A stretch of 46,254 nucleotides of DNA from Lacrimispora amygdalina (lineage in GTDB: Bacteria > Bacillota > Clostridia > Lachnospirales > Lachnospiraceae). This document shows, piece by piece, positions 33,169-40,980 of this stretch. The DNA is taken from assembly GCF_900205965.1 (NCBI RefSeq), contig NZ_OAOF01000026.1, positions 1 through 46,254 on the forward strand, read 5' to 3'. A model generated the notes under the pieces. That model was not told where the DNA came from and searched no databases. It worked only from the letters and a program-made list of their open reading frames with translations. Numbering within the stretch: position 1 is the first letter of the stretch; each line of letters starts with the position of its first letter. The position numbers and the translations under genes are program-made.

Positions 33169-33283
33169 ACCGCTACCGTAACTAACTTCAGTTAGTTCAA
33201 ACTTCTGTAAAACAGAATTTGTCGTGTTATAAGGTATCGGACTTTGATTCCGAAATTCGTTGGTTCAAATCCAACTAGCGGTG
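33169..33283 (+). tRNA. tRNA-Gln(UUG)-like gene with about 43 extra nt in the D-arm region
   Basis: Acceptor stem ACCGCTA (33169-33175) with TAGCGGT (33276-33282), discriminator G. Anticodon arm TCGGA, loop CTTTGAT, TCCGA (33237-33253), anticodon TTG. Variable loop AATTC. T-arm GTTGG, TTCAAAT, CCAAC (33259-33275). All three stems are perfect. Between acceptor and anticodon stems there are 61 nt instead of the usual 18 or so, and this space holds two palindromic hairpins (33180-33223). No CCA is encoded. Either the insert is removed or tolerated, or this is a dead tRNA. The D-arm itself cannot be folded convincingly. Confidence 0.6.
33180..33223 (+). repeat. palindromic element inside the tRNA-like gene
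   Basis: Hairpin one AACTAAC, TTCA, GTTAGTT (7 bp). Hairpin two TTCTGT, AAA, ACAGAA, inside an AAACTT...GAATTTGTC frame. Confidence 0.65.
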
Positions 33284-33289
33284 TTCAAA

Positions 33290-33317
33290 GAGAAGTCACC
33301 TAGTGCTTCTTTTTTAT
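33290..33317 (+). terminator. rho-independent terminator
   Basis: AGAAG, ten-base loop, CTTCTTTTTT. Confidence 0.65.
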
Positions 33318-33364
33318 TTGTTTAAATTAATCATAATTGTTATAAGAAAAGCGAGGAATATTAT

Positions 33365-33562
33365 ATGTGGAAATCAAAAGAAGAAAAAGAACCATTAATA
33401 ATAGAACCAGAAGATTGGAATAAAGAAGAATTTGCAACAATATGTAAATTATTCGGATTACCACCTGAGTCAACAGAAAGGATTGTGTTGAGAGAGAAAT
33501 ATTCGGTTGAGTATTATTTAAGTGGAAATAATAAAGGAGAAGATGATGATAAAATATTATAA
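33365..33562 (+). CDS. unknown acidic protein, 65 aa
   Basis: MWKSKEEKEPLIIEPEDWNK, then a helix (FATICKLFGLPPESTERIVL), ending in an acidic tail. The start has GCGAGGA about 10 nt upstream. Its 3' end overlaps the next small gene by 20 nt. No family recognised. Confidence 0.65.
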   Translation: MWKSKEEKEPLIIEPEDWNKEEFATICKLFGLPPESTERIVLREKYSVEYYLSGNNKGEDDDKIL

Positions 33563-33683
33563 CATATATAATCAGAAGAAAAAATCAACTTCTGAAAAAC
33601 AAGTCAAAAAAATTATCGCGGAGTCTTTCATTAAGATTATGAATTCCATGACAAAATCAATTACAGAAGGAATTAAAAAATAA
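33543..33683 (+). CDS. unknown small basic protein, 46 aa
   Basis: MMIKYYNIYNQKKKSTSEKQ, then VKKIIAESFIKIMNSMTKSI. AAAGGAGA lies about 5 nt before ATGATG, inside the end of the preceding gene, and a terminator follows the stop. This supports a coupled pair. An amphipathic helix is likely in the second half. Confidence 0.6.
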   Translation: MMIKYYNIYNQKKKSTSEKQVKKIIAESFIKIMNSMTKSITEGIKK

Positions 33684-33686
33684 ATT

Positions 33687-33706
33687 AGAGCCATTGGCTC
33701 TTTTTT
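33687..33706 (+). terminator. rho-independent terminator
   Basis: AGAGCC, ATT, GGCTCTTTTTT. Confidence 0.85.
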
Positions 33707-33763
33707 AATATCTTATAAATAATATACATTGGCCTTATTTAAAGAATACGTAGTGTAAACTAA

Positions 33764-33770
33764 CATAATA
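33764..33770 (+). promoter_or_regulatory. CATAATA promoter-like box
   Basis: AACATAATA 18 nt before the ATG at 33789, a shorter leader than elsewhere. Confidence 0.4.
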
Positions 33771-33788
33771 AATTAGAAAGGAATGACT

Positions 33789-34274
33789 ATGGAAAAAATA
33801 ATAATAAGTTTTTACATCTTGTTCTTATCTTTATTATTGGTTGCTTGTGCTGACTTAACAGAAGATAGAGATTATGTCTCTAGTTCATATGAAATAGAGT
33901 CTAGAGATATTATAACAATATCTATTCCATCAGAGTATGAACAAATAGAAGAAATTCCATTTTTGATAAAGAAGGAAAGTGTTCTTATATGTGAAGGAAA
34001 TTTTACTTCTAAAGAAAATTATAGTAAGTTTATTCAATCCTTATCGAAAGAAAACATTATTGAAGATGAGGATATAAATAAAAATAAATACTGTTTGATT
34101 AAGGAAGAAGGACAATATAAAGCATTTATTTTAGTTAATAATTCAGATACTGTGGTTTCTATTAAGTTTTACTTAACTCTGGAAGAAATAAAAGAATTTA
34201 TGAGTAGAATAAAGTTTGTTTCAAATAAAAGTACGCTAGCTTTAAGTGGAAAATCTGAAGAATTCGGATTTTAA
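33789..34274 (+). CDS. predicted lipoprotein, 161 aa
   Basis: Signal MEKIIISFYILFLSLLLVA-C with lipobox L-V-A-C and Cys at residue 20. I prefer the second ATG (33789), because AAAGGA is 8 nt upstream of it but only 2 nt from the first at 33783. The mature part is acidic with a beta-rich domain (ILVNNSDTVVSIKFYLTLEE). It lies 30 nt before the 520-aa gene and is likely co-transcribed with it. No family recognised. Confidence 0.75.
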   Translation: MEKIIISFYILFLSLLLVACADLTEDRDYVSSSYEIESRDIITISIPSEYEQIEEIPFLIKKESVLICEGNFTSKENYSKFIQSLSKENIIEDEDINKNKYCLIKEEGQYKAFILVNNSDTVVSIKFYLTLEEIKEFMSRIKFVSNKSTLALSGKSEEFGF

Positions 34275-34304
34275 AATTTATGCAATAATATATAAGGAGG
34301 ATTT

Positions 34305-35867
34305 ATGAGTAAAAAATATTTTGGCAGTTTTTCGCTGCAAAACACAATTCATTATGTAAAGAAAGCATTTCCTGAATGTAAGGTGTCATTTAATGAAGAT
34401 GATAATCAAAAAAGTGTATCAATTAAATTTGACCCAGAAAATAGAAAAAGGTATAAGCTTTCAGAAGGCTTTCGAACGTATTTGTTTTTGAATGAACATT
34501 TGATACTATCGAATGGAGCAATTGATCCGTTTAAGTATGATGCGCTTGATGCACTGATTGAAAATACCGAATTACAGTATGATGTAGACAAACAGAGGGA
34601 ATCTGTTAATAAAATTAGAACTGCGCTTGATGGTTGTATGAGATTTTTTGAGGATGCTATTATAAATTTTGGGAATAAAAATGGAAAAGAGTATGATATA
34701 AAGTTTGTTTTAAATGATGTGGAAAGGGCCTATCATCTCAATTTAGGCTCTGAGTCTGTGCATATGGAGAAGCTTAACCCAGAAATAATTCTTAATGGAG
34801 AACAAGAGTATAAACTAAGTAAGTTAAATCCCAAAATAATTTATAAGATTTTAAAGACTACCCACCCAGGTCTTAGAACCAGTGCTACAGAATTTATAAG
34901 TGGCTTACGTGATGATAAAACTAATTGGAAATCTGTAGAGGATGCTTATATCAAACCTTGGAAAAAAGAAACTTATGAAGCGTTCGGTATTAGTCCATTT
35001 GATGTTTTGGCAGATGTAACGGAAAGTCGTCTAGTAGGTGAATTCGTTAATGGTCCGATGAGGCGTTTGGTATTAATTGATGGTTCGCAATATGCCTATC
35101 GTGATACTCCTCTCGAAGTGATTCCATACACTGAATATAAGGAAAGGCGTGACATGATTTTAAAGAAATATAAAGAAGGAATTATGAACGTCTGTAAAAA
35201 CACTGGAGTTATAACACCAAGGGCAATTGAAATAATGAATATATATACTGGGAAAATTCCTGGGCCGGTTATATTAAAAGAACCAAATGAAGCAATTCGT
35301 GAAATAAGAATTGCTCGTTTAGAAAACCCATTAGCGGAAATCATTAGTAAAATTAATCGAGCAATTAAGTTACATAATCATATAATTGGCTTTACTGCAT
35401 TAATAAGAAAACCATATGTAGTTGAAGAAATAAAGAAAATTGATATCAATGAAAATGGTACTATAACAAAGATAGAAATAAATATGATTGATTTAAGTGT
35501 ATCAAAGCCATATGTCATGACATCAGGTAGAAAAAAAATAGAAGTAAACAACTTGAAAAAGTTGAAACTTACAGGATTATTTATAGATGCATTAAAGGAA
35601 GAAATAATAAAAATGTTAGATAAACCTGAGTATAAACTCTATTTGTTTATACACGAAATAAATAAAATCGGATTAAAAGAAGGTAAAATAATTTGTGATG
35701 ATGATAGTATTTTTAAACTATTTGAAATAGGAAAACTAATAATTTACTTCGACCCTTATAAAAATGAGATTAGCGTCAGCAATGCAGAAATCATAAAGTC
35801 GGATCCTGAGATCTATAAGAAATATAAAAAGGTGATTGAAATCTATGAACGTTTTTTCCATGAATAA
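34305..35867 (+). CDS. unknown protein, 520 aa
   Basis: Large soluble protein preceded by AAGGAGG. Visible pieces: FGSFSLQNTIHYVKKAF at the start, TTHPGLRTSATEFISGL near 190, YIKPWKKETYEAFGISPFDV near 220, and RLVLIDGSQYAYRDTPLEVI near 260. The C-terminal part (420-520) is strongly helical and charged. No family recognised and no transmembrane segment. The shared operon with a lipoprotein may be chance. A two-way terminator separates it from the minus-strand gene. Confidence 0.75.
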   Translation: MSKKYFGSFSLQNTIHYVKKAFPECKVSFNEDDNQKSVSIKFDPENRKRYKLSEGFRTYLFLNEHLILSNGAIDPFKYDALDALIENTELQYDVDKQRESVNKIRTALDGCMRFFEDAIINFGNKNGKEYDIKFVLNDVERAYHLNLGSESVHMEKLNPEIILNGEQEYKLSKLNPKIIYKILKTTHPGLRTSATEFISGLRDDKTNWKSVEDAYIKPWKKETYEAFGISPFDVLADVTESRLVGEFVNGPMRRLVLIDGSQYAYRDTPLEVIPYTEYKERRDMILKKYKEGIMNVCKNTGVITPRAIEIMNIYTGKIPGPVILKEPNEAIREIRIARLENPLAEIISKINRAIKLHNHIIGFTALIRKPYVVEEIKKIDINENGTITKIEINMIDLSVSKPYVMTSGRKKIEVNNLKKLKLTGLFIDALKEEIIKMLDKPEYKLYLFIHEINKIGLKEGKIICDDDSIFKLFEIGKLIIYFDPYKNEISVSNAEIIKSDPEIYKKYKKVIEIYERFFHE

Positions 35868-35897
35868 AAAGGAGGCAGATGTCTGCCTCCTTTTTAA
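35866..35897. terminator. bidirectional terminator
   Basis: AAAAAGGAGGCAGA and TCTGCCTCCTTTTT form a 14-bp stem shared by convergent genes. It overlaps both 3' ends. Confidence 0.9.
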
Positions 35898-36727
35898 ATA
35901 GCAATGGTTTTGACATATTTCCAGCGAAGGTGATGCACTTTTAATTGCTTCATATATTGGTTGAAAGCTTCTGGAGCATCAAGGCGCCTAACAAATCGGA
36001 TATTAAGATTAACAAGCCCAATTACAGGATCTTCTCTCGAAATCATATAATTAATAGTAAACATATCTGTATCTACAATAGATAACAGTTTGTGAATTAA
36101 GGCCATAACGTCTCTATGTTTTGAAACATGGTCTAATAAGTCTGTATATATCCATACACGATTCCCAGCATAAACATTTTTTATTGATAGGATTAGATAT
36201 ACAAAATTATAAAATAGGATGGCTGGATCCGAAACCTCACAATAAAAATCCTTCTTATTTTTGATGGTCTCTACGGTTGAATCAATTTTATTATATACTC
36301 TTTGTAATTGGTCAGGAAACTCAAGCTGTTCCTGTATCCGCTTGAATATATCAAATAAAGGTAGATCTTCTTTACTTAAATCCAATTGAGAACAAATAGC
36401 TTGAATGACTTCTTTTTCATGGGCACTTAATGATCTATCATATTCAATCGTTATTAAACATGAAATAAGATCAGGAATATATGCAATATAATCTTCCGTG
36501 AAAGAGTCTTTTATATTGATATTAATAAATGGATTTAAGTCGGAAGTCCGTTCGATCTGCCCATTATCATTATCGCATAGCTCATTGTAATTAATCACAC
36601 AACATGGGATAGTGCTCTCTTCAAACGATTTAATCTCATCAAGGACTTGATTTTTCATTTTTTTGTAATCAGCAGATAAGAGAATAGTAGCTCCTCCATC
36701 AATTTGTTTCTTTTTTAGATAGTTCAT
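35894..36727 (-). CDS. VirB4/TraE-like ATPase fragment, degenerate, 277 aa
   Basis: Segments follow the C-terminal order of conjugative VirB4-type ATPases: S-D-L-N-P-F-I-N-I, then YIPDLISCLITIEYDRSL, SAHEKEVIQAIC, LPLFDIFKRIQEQL, a domain ending VYLILSIKNVYAGN, then R-V-W-I-Y-T-D-L-L-D-H-V in the Walker B position, where relatives have W-I-Y-I-D-E-F. No Walker A P-loop is present at the N-terminus and the catalytic Asp-Glu is not intact. It is therefore probably not an active ATPase. The match is at pattern level and could be wrong. AAGGAGTT precedes the ATG at 36727. A longer frame upstream to 36865 lacks such a site. Confidence 0.5.
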   Translation of the reverse strand: MNYLKKKQIDGGATILLSADYKKMKNQVLDEIKSFEESTIPCCVINYNELCDNDNGQIERTSDLNPFININIKDSFTEDYIAYIPDLISCLITIEYDRSLSAHEKEVIQAICSQLDLSKEDLPLFDIFKRIQEQLEFPDQLQRVYNKIDSTVETIKNKKDFYCEVSDPAILFYNFVYLILSIKNVYAGNRVWIYTDLLDHVSKHRDVMALIHKLLSIVDTDMFTINYMISREDPVIGLVNLNIRFVRRLDAPEAFNQYMKQLKVHHLRWKYVKTIAI

Positions 36728-37083
36728 AATAACTCCTTCTTTATTAAAGTATTTTAGAATAATATGATTGATTTTATTTGTTTTATGGTAATATATGCAC
36801 ACTGTAATAAAATTTAAGATGCGAAAATGAATTGGACGTAACAAAAAGTGAAACTCCTTCCTCATGTTATGACGAGGAAAATATGGAATGCTATATATAG
36901 AGTTTTAAGGGCCGGCCTTTTTCTTGATGAAAGAAACATTGGATATAACATATGCTGTAAACTTGATTGATACAATTAATAGAAAGGAATTTGATTAAAA
37001 AAAATTTCATTTTGTATAAAAGTAAAAATTATGGAATATAATTAAAATGTAAATAGAAAACATAAATCAAAGGAGTGAGTAAA
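36728..37083. other. 356-nt stretch between divergent genes
   Basis: Holds the minus-strand CATATTA box (36760), a TTCCTC/GAGGAA hairpin (36858-36879), and a near-palindrome AAGGGCCGGCCTTTTT (36907). No reading frame is supported. Confidence 0.5.
36760..36766 (-). promoter_or_regulatory. CATATTA promoter-like box
   Basis: Minus-strand CATATTATT, 32 nt before the ATG at 36727. Confidence 0.5.
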
Positions 37084-37359
37084 ATGCCAAGAGGAGTAAG
37101 AAAAGCGAAATCAGTTAGACTGAGAGAGGAACTGAATGAGGTTTTAGAAAATCTCCAGAAAATAGAAAAAGCAAAAGAAGAATTAGAAGAGAGAAAAGAA
37201 ATATTAGAGAAAGAGCTGCGGTTTTGTGAAAATGAATCTATACTTAATCTTATAGAGCAGAGCGGGCTTAATGCGGACGAGGTAAAATATGCCCTGGAAC
37301 GTTACAGTAATGTAAATGACAAACAGGTAGAGGTTGCCGCTACTACTGATTCTAACTAA
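37084..37359 (+). CDS. small coiled-coil protein, DUF4315-like paralogue 3, 91 aa
   Basis: MPRGVRKAK start, then a coiled coil (LREELNEVLENLQKIEK and AKEELEERKEILEKELRF), then LNLIEQSGLNADEVKYALE. The N-terminus and the L-I/L-x-x-x-G-L-N-x-x-[E/L] end match the protein at 21011. AAAGGAG precedes the ATG at 37084; the frame has an earlier ATG three codons upstream without a better site. A strong terminator follows. Confidence 0.8.
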   Translation: MPRGVRKAKSVRLREELNEVLENLQKIEKAKEELEERKEILEKELRFCENESILNLIEQSGLNADEVKYALERYSNVNDKQVEVAATTDSN

Positions 37360-37370
37360 AGGTTTGATAA

Positions 37371-37408
37371 AAGAAGACACAATCTTTTACACGGATTGTG
37401 TCTTTTTT
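37371..37408 (+). terminator. rho-independent terminator
   Basis: GACACAATC, nine-base loop, GATTGTGTC, TTTTTT. Confidence 0.9.
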
Positions 37409-37665
37409 ATAACAAGAATAGTCAACGATTTTTAGAATAAAGATGAAAAACTGGAGTTCTCATATCAATGGACTCCGATTTGTCTTTGAGAAGCCGTTCA
37501 TCCGAAGCTTCAGTGCAGCTTGCTTTATAGTAGACGGATTTATCATAGGCTCATGGCCATTAGCAAAATATATCCCTTGAATTTAATTCCCTCCATTATA
37601 ATAAATATTGGGATAACAGGAATGATAAAGACGACATAAAAAGCAATAAGCTTCGTTTGCAAGAT

Positions 37666-37672
37666 CATAATT
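37666..37672 (+). promoter_or_regulatory. CATAATT promoter-like box (variant)
   Basis: CATAATTATGATAC, 31 nt before the ATG at 37704. Confidence 0.4.
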
Positions 37673-37703
37673 ATGATACAATAAAAAATGGAGGAAAATA
37701 AAT

Positions 37704-38456
37704 ATGAATGATTTGGATTCACAAGTATACAAAACTGTAAGACGCGGATACAATAATGAAGATACTATTTTTTTCTTGGGAGAAAAGCTTGAAAAACTCT
37801 ATCAGACTAAGGAGGATGTGCCATATTTGTTAAATCGTGGTTATAAGATTAAGCAAGCGTCTCTATTTGTATCAAATCACTATATGCTGCAGGAACGCCA
37901 GCGTCTGGTACTTGCACGTGCTATAGCCAAAGACGAGGATATTGAGAATCGTAAGAGAAAAATAAGTAACAAAGACCACTTAGCTGGTTCGGAAGTATAC
38001 ATTGATGGATTTAATGCAATTATACCAATGGAGACTATGCTGTCTGCTTCTTTACTTATTCGGTGTATGGACGGAACATTAAGAGATTTAGCCGGTTTAA
38101 AAGGTAACTATAGAATCATTGATAAAACGGAAAAAGCAATCCGTTTGATTCTCTGTAAATTAGACAATTTGGAAATTCGGAGAGCAAATATTTACCTTGA
38201 TAAACCAGTTTCTAATTCTGGAAGGCTTAAGGCATTGATTTTAAACGTCGCAGAAGAATACAATGTAGATATCAATGTAGAACTACTGAATGCGGTCGAT
38301 AAAGCCTTGTATGGAAAGCATAATGTAATTTCAGGAGATTCTGTTGTCATTGATGAATCTATTTCTTGGATTCCCTTATATAATATGATATTGGAAGATT
38401 ATGAAAAGTCAAACAAAACTTGGGTTATAGATTTTTACAATGAAAGAGCTAAGTAG
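37704..38456 (+). CDS. DUF434/DUF5616-type protein, 250 aa
   Basis: Residues 40-90 read LLNRGYKIKQASLFVSNHYM, L-Q-E-R-Q-R-L-V-L-A-R-A-I, the DUF434 pattern. After a linker comes L-A-G-S-E-V-Y-I-D-G-F-N, M-D-G-T-L-R-D-L-A-G, then I-Y-L-D-K-P-V-S-N-S-G-R-L and V-I-S-G-D-S-V-V-I-D, the DUF5616 part. The conserved Asp residues in that part (I-D-G-F, L-D-K-P, G-D-S) resemble PIN-like nucleases, an inference only. Function is not known. It lies before the flap exonuclease gene but each has its own promoter box. Confidence 0.8.
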   Translation: MNDLDSQVYKTVRRGYNNEDTIFFLGEKLEKLYQTKEDVPYLLNRGYKIKQASLFVSNHYMLQERQRLVLARAIAKDEDIENRKRKISNKDHLAGSEVYIDGFNAIIPMETMLSASLLIRCMDGTLRDLAGLKGNYRIIDKTEKAIRLILCKLDNLEIRRANIYLDKPVSNSGRLKALILNVAEEYNVDINVELLNAVDKALYGKHNVISGDSVVIDESISWIPLYNMILEDYEKSNKTWVIDFYNERAK

Positions 38457-38468
38457 GGCTCTTTTTTG
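38443..38468 (+). terminator. rho-independent terminator overlapping the stop
   Basis: AAAGAGC, loop containing the TAG stop, GCTCTTTTTT. Confidence 0.75.
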
Positions 38469-38486
38469 TTTCTATAAACTTAAGCC

Positions 38487-38493
38487 CATACTA
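38487..38493 (+). promoter_or_regulatory. CATACTA promoter-like box
   Basis: CATACTAGG, 35 nt before the ATG at 38529. Confidence 0.5.
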
Positions 38494-38528
38494 GGAAGGA
38501 ACAATCAATTGAATGAAAGGAGATATAC

Positions 38529-39569
38529 ATGAAAGAGTTATTAATTATAGACGGTTCATCAATGCTTGTTACCTGTTATTACGCGAACCTTCCCATTGAA
38601 ATCAAAACTGCTAAAACAGATGAGGAAAGAGAAAAATACTATTACAAAATACTTCACTCGAAAAATGGAGAATATACGAATGCTGTATACGGCATGCTTG
38701 GTATAATAATCCGGCTATTAAAAAATCAAAAACCGAATTATCTTTGCGTGTGTTTTGACCAAACAAGAGATACTTTCCGTAGAGAAATGTATAAAGATTA
38801 CAAAGGACAGAGGGCAGCAGCACCATCTCCACTAATTGAACAGTTCCATACAATTGAGAACATTTTATCTGAGCTTGACTTTACTGTAGTATATGATAAT
38901 ACATATGAAGCAGATGTCTGGGCAGGAAGCATTGCGAAAAAATACTGCGATAAGGTATCTGTTAAATTGATGACCAAAGACCATGACTATCTTCAGCTAG
39001 TAGAAAAGAATATCAATGTTTGGATGCCATTATCAGAAGACAAATATAAAGAACTCAAACATAATATTTATGAAAGAGATGGTGTTGATATAAAGGCGAT
39101 GAACATTCCATATCGAGTATTTGAATACACTGAAGAGTACGTAAAGGAACTGGAAGGTGTCTTGCCGAAACAGATTCCAGACTTAAAAGCCATCGTTGGC
39201 GATATGTCGGATAACATCCCTGGAGTAAAAGGAGTTTCAAAAGCAGCAATTCCTTTATTAAATGAATACAAAACAGTGGAAAAGTTGTATGAGGCAATCG
39301 AAGGACACAGTAAAGCTGAATTAAATGAAATCCAAAAGTATTGGAAGGAGTCGTTAGGGATTAAAAGATCACCGATGAAAGCTTTACTAAACGAATCTGA
39401 AATTGAGTTAGTTGGGAAAAAAGCAGCTATGCTATCAAAAGTACTAGCTACAATAAAAACTGATATTCCGATTCCTTTTTCTTTAGAAAATATGAAAGCA
39501 GAATATGATCAAGAGAAATTAAAAGAGATTTGCTTAAGATATGACATTAAAACAATTGGAAAATATTGA
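38529..39569 (+). CDS. 5'-3' exonuclease (FEN/PolA exonuclease family), 346 aa
   Basis: Structure-specific nuclease that removes RNA primers and flaps. Seen: I-I-D-G-S-S at the start, V-C-F-D near 76, F-R-R-E-M-Y-K-D-Y-K-G-Q-R (helical arch) near 84-96, E-A-D-V-W near 132-136, M-T-K-D-H-D-Y near 152-158, and the C-terminal A-I-V-G-D-M-S-D-N-I-P-G-V-K-G-V near 219-234. All metal-binding acids of the family appear to be present. A stand-alone exonuclease of this kind fits a phage replisome with the primase at 17991. GAAAGGAG precedes the ATG. Confidence 0.9.
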   Translation: MKELLIIDGSSMLVTCYYANLPIEIKTAKTDEEREKYYYKILHSKNGEYTNAVYGMLGIIIRLLKNQKPNYLCVCFDQTRDTFRREMYKDYKGQRAAAPSPLIEQFHTIENILSELDFTVVYDNTYEADVWAGSIAKKYCDKVSVKLMTKDHDYLQLVEKNINVWMPLSEDKYKELKHNIYERDGVDIKAMNIPYRVFEYTEEYVKELEGVLPKQIPDLKAIVGDMSDNIPGVKGVSKAAIPLLNEYKTVEKLYEAIEGHSKAELNEIQKYWKESLGIKRSPMKALLNESEIELVGKKAAMLSKVLATIKTDIPIPFSLENMKAEYDQEKLKEICLRYDIKTIGKY

Positions 39570-39658
39570 AATGATCTATAGAGTTTATGTTTTTTTGTTC
39601 TATACAAAATGAAAAATTGCATATTATTTATGATAAAGATAGAAAAGGAGAAAATTTT

Positions 39659-40044
39659 ATGAAAGTTTTTTTAGGTGGAACGTGTTCAGGGTATGATTGG
39701 CGGAATGATTTAATTCCGAAGTTGGTTTGTGATTTTTATAATCCAATTGTTAGAGATCTGAATCAGATCGTTTAAGAGAAGTACACGAAAGGGAAATTGC
39801 GGATATTGTACTATATACAATTACAAATGATATAAAAGGAGTTTACTCAATTGCTGAAGTAACTGATGATAGTAATAAAAGACCAGAAAAAACCTTATTT
39901 TGTAATTTATATGTTGATAATGGTTCTGAAAAAGATGCACAAATGTTAAAGAGTTTAAGGGCCGTGGAAAACTTAATATCATCTAATGGTACTAAATGTT
40001 TTATCAATTTAAAAGATCTTGCAGGGTACATAAATTCGTTATAA
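39659..40044 (+). pseudogene. nucleoside 2-deoxyribosyltransferase-like gene with a single-base frameshift
   Basis: Starts MKVFLGGTCSG with AAAAGGAG upstream. Frame one gives W-R-N-D-L-I-P-K-L...F-Y-N-P-I-V-R-D and stops at 39775. The homologous remainder continues in another frame: L-R-E-V-H-E-R-E-I-A-D-I-V-L-Y-T-I-T, then G-V-Y-S-I-A-E-V-T-D-D-S-N-K-R-P-E-K-T, ending at TAA 40042-40044. The two parts make one complete small enzyme if one base is restored near 39758. Relatives swap bases on deoxynucleosides; phage copies may act in nucleotide salvage or NAD-type chemistry. No slippery heptamer is seen, so this is a true mutation or an assembly error rather than programmed shifting. Confidence 0.8.
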
Positions 40045-40066
40045 AGAGGCTAAGCCTCATTTTTTG
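40043..40066 (+). terminator. rho-independent terminator
   Basis: AGAGGC, TAA, GCCTCaTTTTTT at the end of the frameshifted gene. Confidence 0.75.
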
Positions 40067-40123
40067 TTTAAATGAGTAATAATAAAAAATATAAATTTTG
40101 TTTTAATATAACATTTTTAATAT

Positions 40124-40130
40124 CATACTA
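40124..40130 (+). promoter_or_regulatory. CATACTA promoter-like box
   Basis: CATACTATTTTTATC, 32 nt before the ATG at 40163. Confidence 0.55.
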
Positions 40131-40162
40131 TTTTTATCTTAAAATAAGTGGAGGAATTAATT

Positions 40163-40450
40163 ATGTTGGACATGTTCAAAAGTTTTGTAGAGGGAATTAG
40201 CAATAAGAAGAAGTTTGAAAAAAATATCATGACAGGAGATCGCTGCAGGGCTGTACTTGTGAATGGTCCGCAGAAAATTAGTAAGTTTATTGGCGAAGAA
40301 GTCAATGCGTACTATATGGATAATAGGCTTTATCTTCAAAATGATGAAATGGGAGTTTTGCGGACATCGGCGGTTAATAAAATTAACAGATTAGGAGAGC
40401 TTATAAGTTTTCGGACAGAGGATTCTGAATATGAAATTCGATTAGCTTAA
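40163..40450 (+). CDS. unknown protein, 95 aa
   Basis: MLDMFKSFVEGISNKKKFEK, then a beta-rich part (CRAVLVNGPQKISKFIGEEV, LYLQNDEMGVLRTSAVNKI). The ATG at 40163 has GTGGAGG upstream; the in-frame GTG at 40148 overlaps that site and is less likely. No family recognised. Confidence 0.7.
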   Translation: MLDMFKSFVEGISNKKKFEKNIMTGDRCRAVLVNGPQKISKFIGEEVNAYYMDNRLYLQNDEMGVLRTSAVNKINRLGELISFRTEDSEYEIRLA

Positions 40451-40459
40451 TAAAGCAAA

Positions 40460-40466
40460 CATTATA
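40460..40466 (+). promoter_or_regulatory. CATTATA promoter-like box (variant)
   Basis: CATTATA 49 nt before the ATG at 40516. Confidence 0.3.
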
Positions 40467-40515
40467 TAACACATAAGTTGAGTGCAATCTCTTAAAAGTT
40501 AAAAAGGAGTAAATT

Positions 40516-40806
40516 ATGAAATTTGAAATAATAGAGAAAATTGTAGAGGCGAAAAAGTATGAATTTGGGATGGAAGATGGAATTGATTTCTTTGATATTG
40601 GTGGACGTTTCATATGTAATATGACTGCTGAACAGTTAAAATCAGAAGATCATCCCAGAGCTGTAAAAAAACCCTATATAATAAGAGATAACAGAAAGTG
40701 GTGGATCCCAGATAATGCATATATTATAACATTTGACAATGGAGAAAAATTTCCTTGTGAGATGGAGTTGTTCAATAAATTATATGCTTTACAAACTGAT
40801 ATGTAG
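40516..40806 (+). CDS. unknown protein, 96 aa
   Basis: AAAAGGAG precedes the ATG. The sequence FEIIEKIVEAKKYEFGMEDG, then DDHPRAV-like and KKPYIIRDNRKWWIPDNAYI, looks like a compact beta domain; it ends in TAG. No family recognised. Follows the gene at 40163 after 65 nt. Confidence 0.7.
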   Translation: MKFEIIEKIVEAKKYEFGMEDGIDFFDIGGRFICNMTAEQLKSEDHPRAVKKPYIIRDNRKWWIPDNAYIITFDNGEKFPCEMELFNKLYALQTDM

Positions 40807-40893
40807 TATATAGAAGTGTAAAAATAAATCAGCTATAAAGATGGCTATCCAAATGATTGACAGATTATCACCTGGAGAGCACATGTGTATGAT

Positions 40894-40923
40894 AAAAACA
40901 GGAAATTCGATTCCTGTTTTTTT
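40894..40923 (+). terminator. rho-independent terminator
   Basis: AAAAACAGGAA, six-base loop, TTCCTGTTTTTTT. Confidence 0.9.
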
Positions 40924-40942
40924 ATTCATATAAGTTTCAGTA

Positions 40943-40949
40943 CATAATA
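40943..40949 (+). promoter_or_regulatory. CATAATA promoter-like box
   Basis: ACATAATAATTACG, 31 nt before the ATG at 40981. Confidence 0.55.
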
Positions 40950-40980
40950 ATTACGAATAAGAAAAAAAGGAGAATTATGA

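Larger units (their letters stand above)
32699..33364 (+). other. 666-nt stretch without a sizeable protein gene
   Basis: In order it holds: a terminator (32722), a CATACTA box (32865), a 16-codon frame (32901), palindromic elements (32961 and 33180), a tRNA-like long-range pairing (33069-33158), the interrupted tRNA-Gln-like gene (33169-33283), and a terminator (33290). Confidence 0.7.
37360..37703 (+). other. 344-nt stretch with possible structured RNA
   Basis: After a terminator (37371-37408) come GGAGT/ACTCC (37453-37476) followed by GATTTGTC, then AGCC/GGCT (37492/37548) enclosing ATCCG/CGGAT (37500/37535) and AAGCT/AGCTT (37505/37517). The hairpins share the trailing TTTRTC of the palindromic elements. 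No protein frame. Confidence 0.45.

Noticed and set aside
39773..39775. Programmed frameshift at the stop of the deoxyribosyltransferase-like gene
   Set aside because: No slippery heptamer or prfB-like context, and the break in homology lies about 15 nt before the stop, so a mutation or assembly error fits better.
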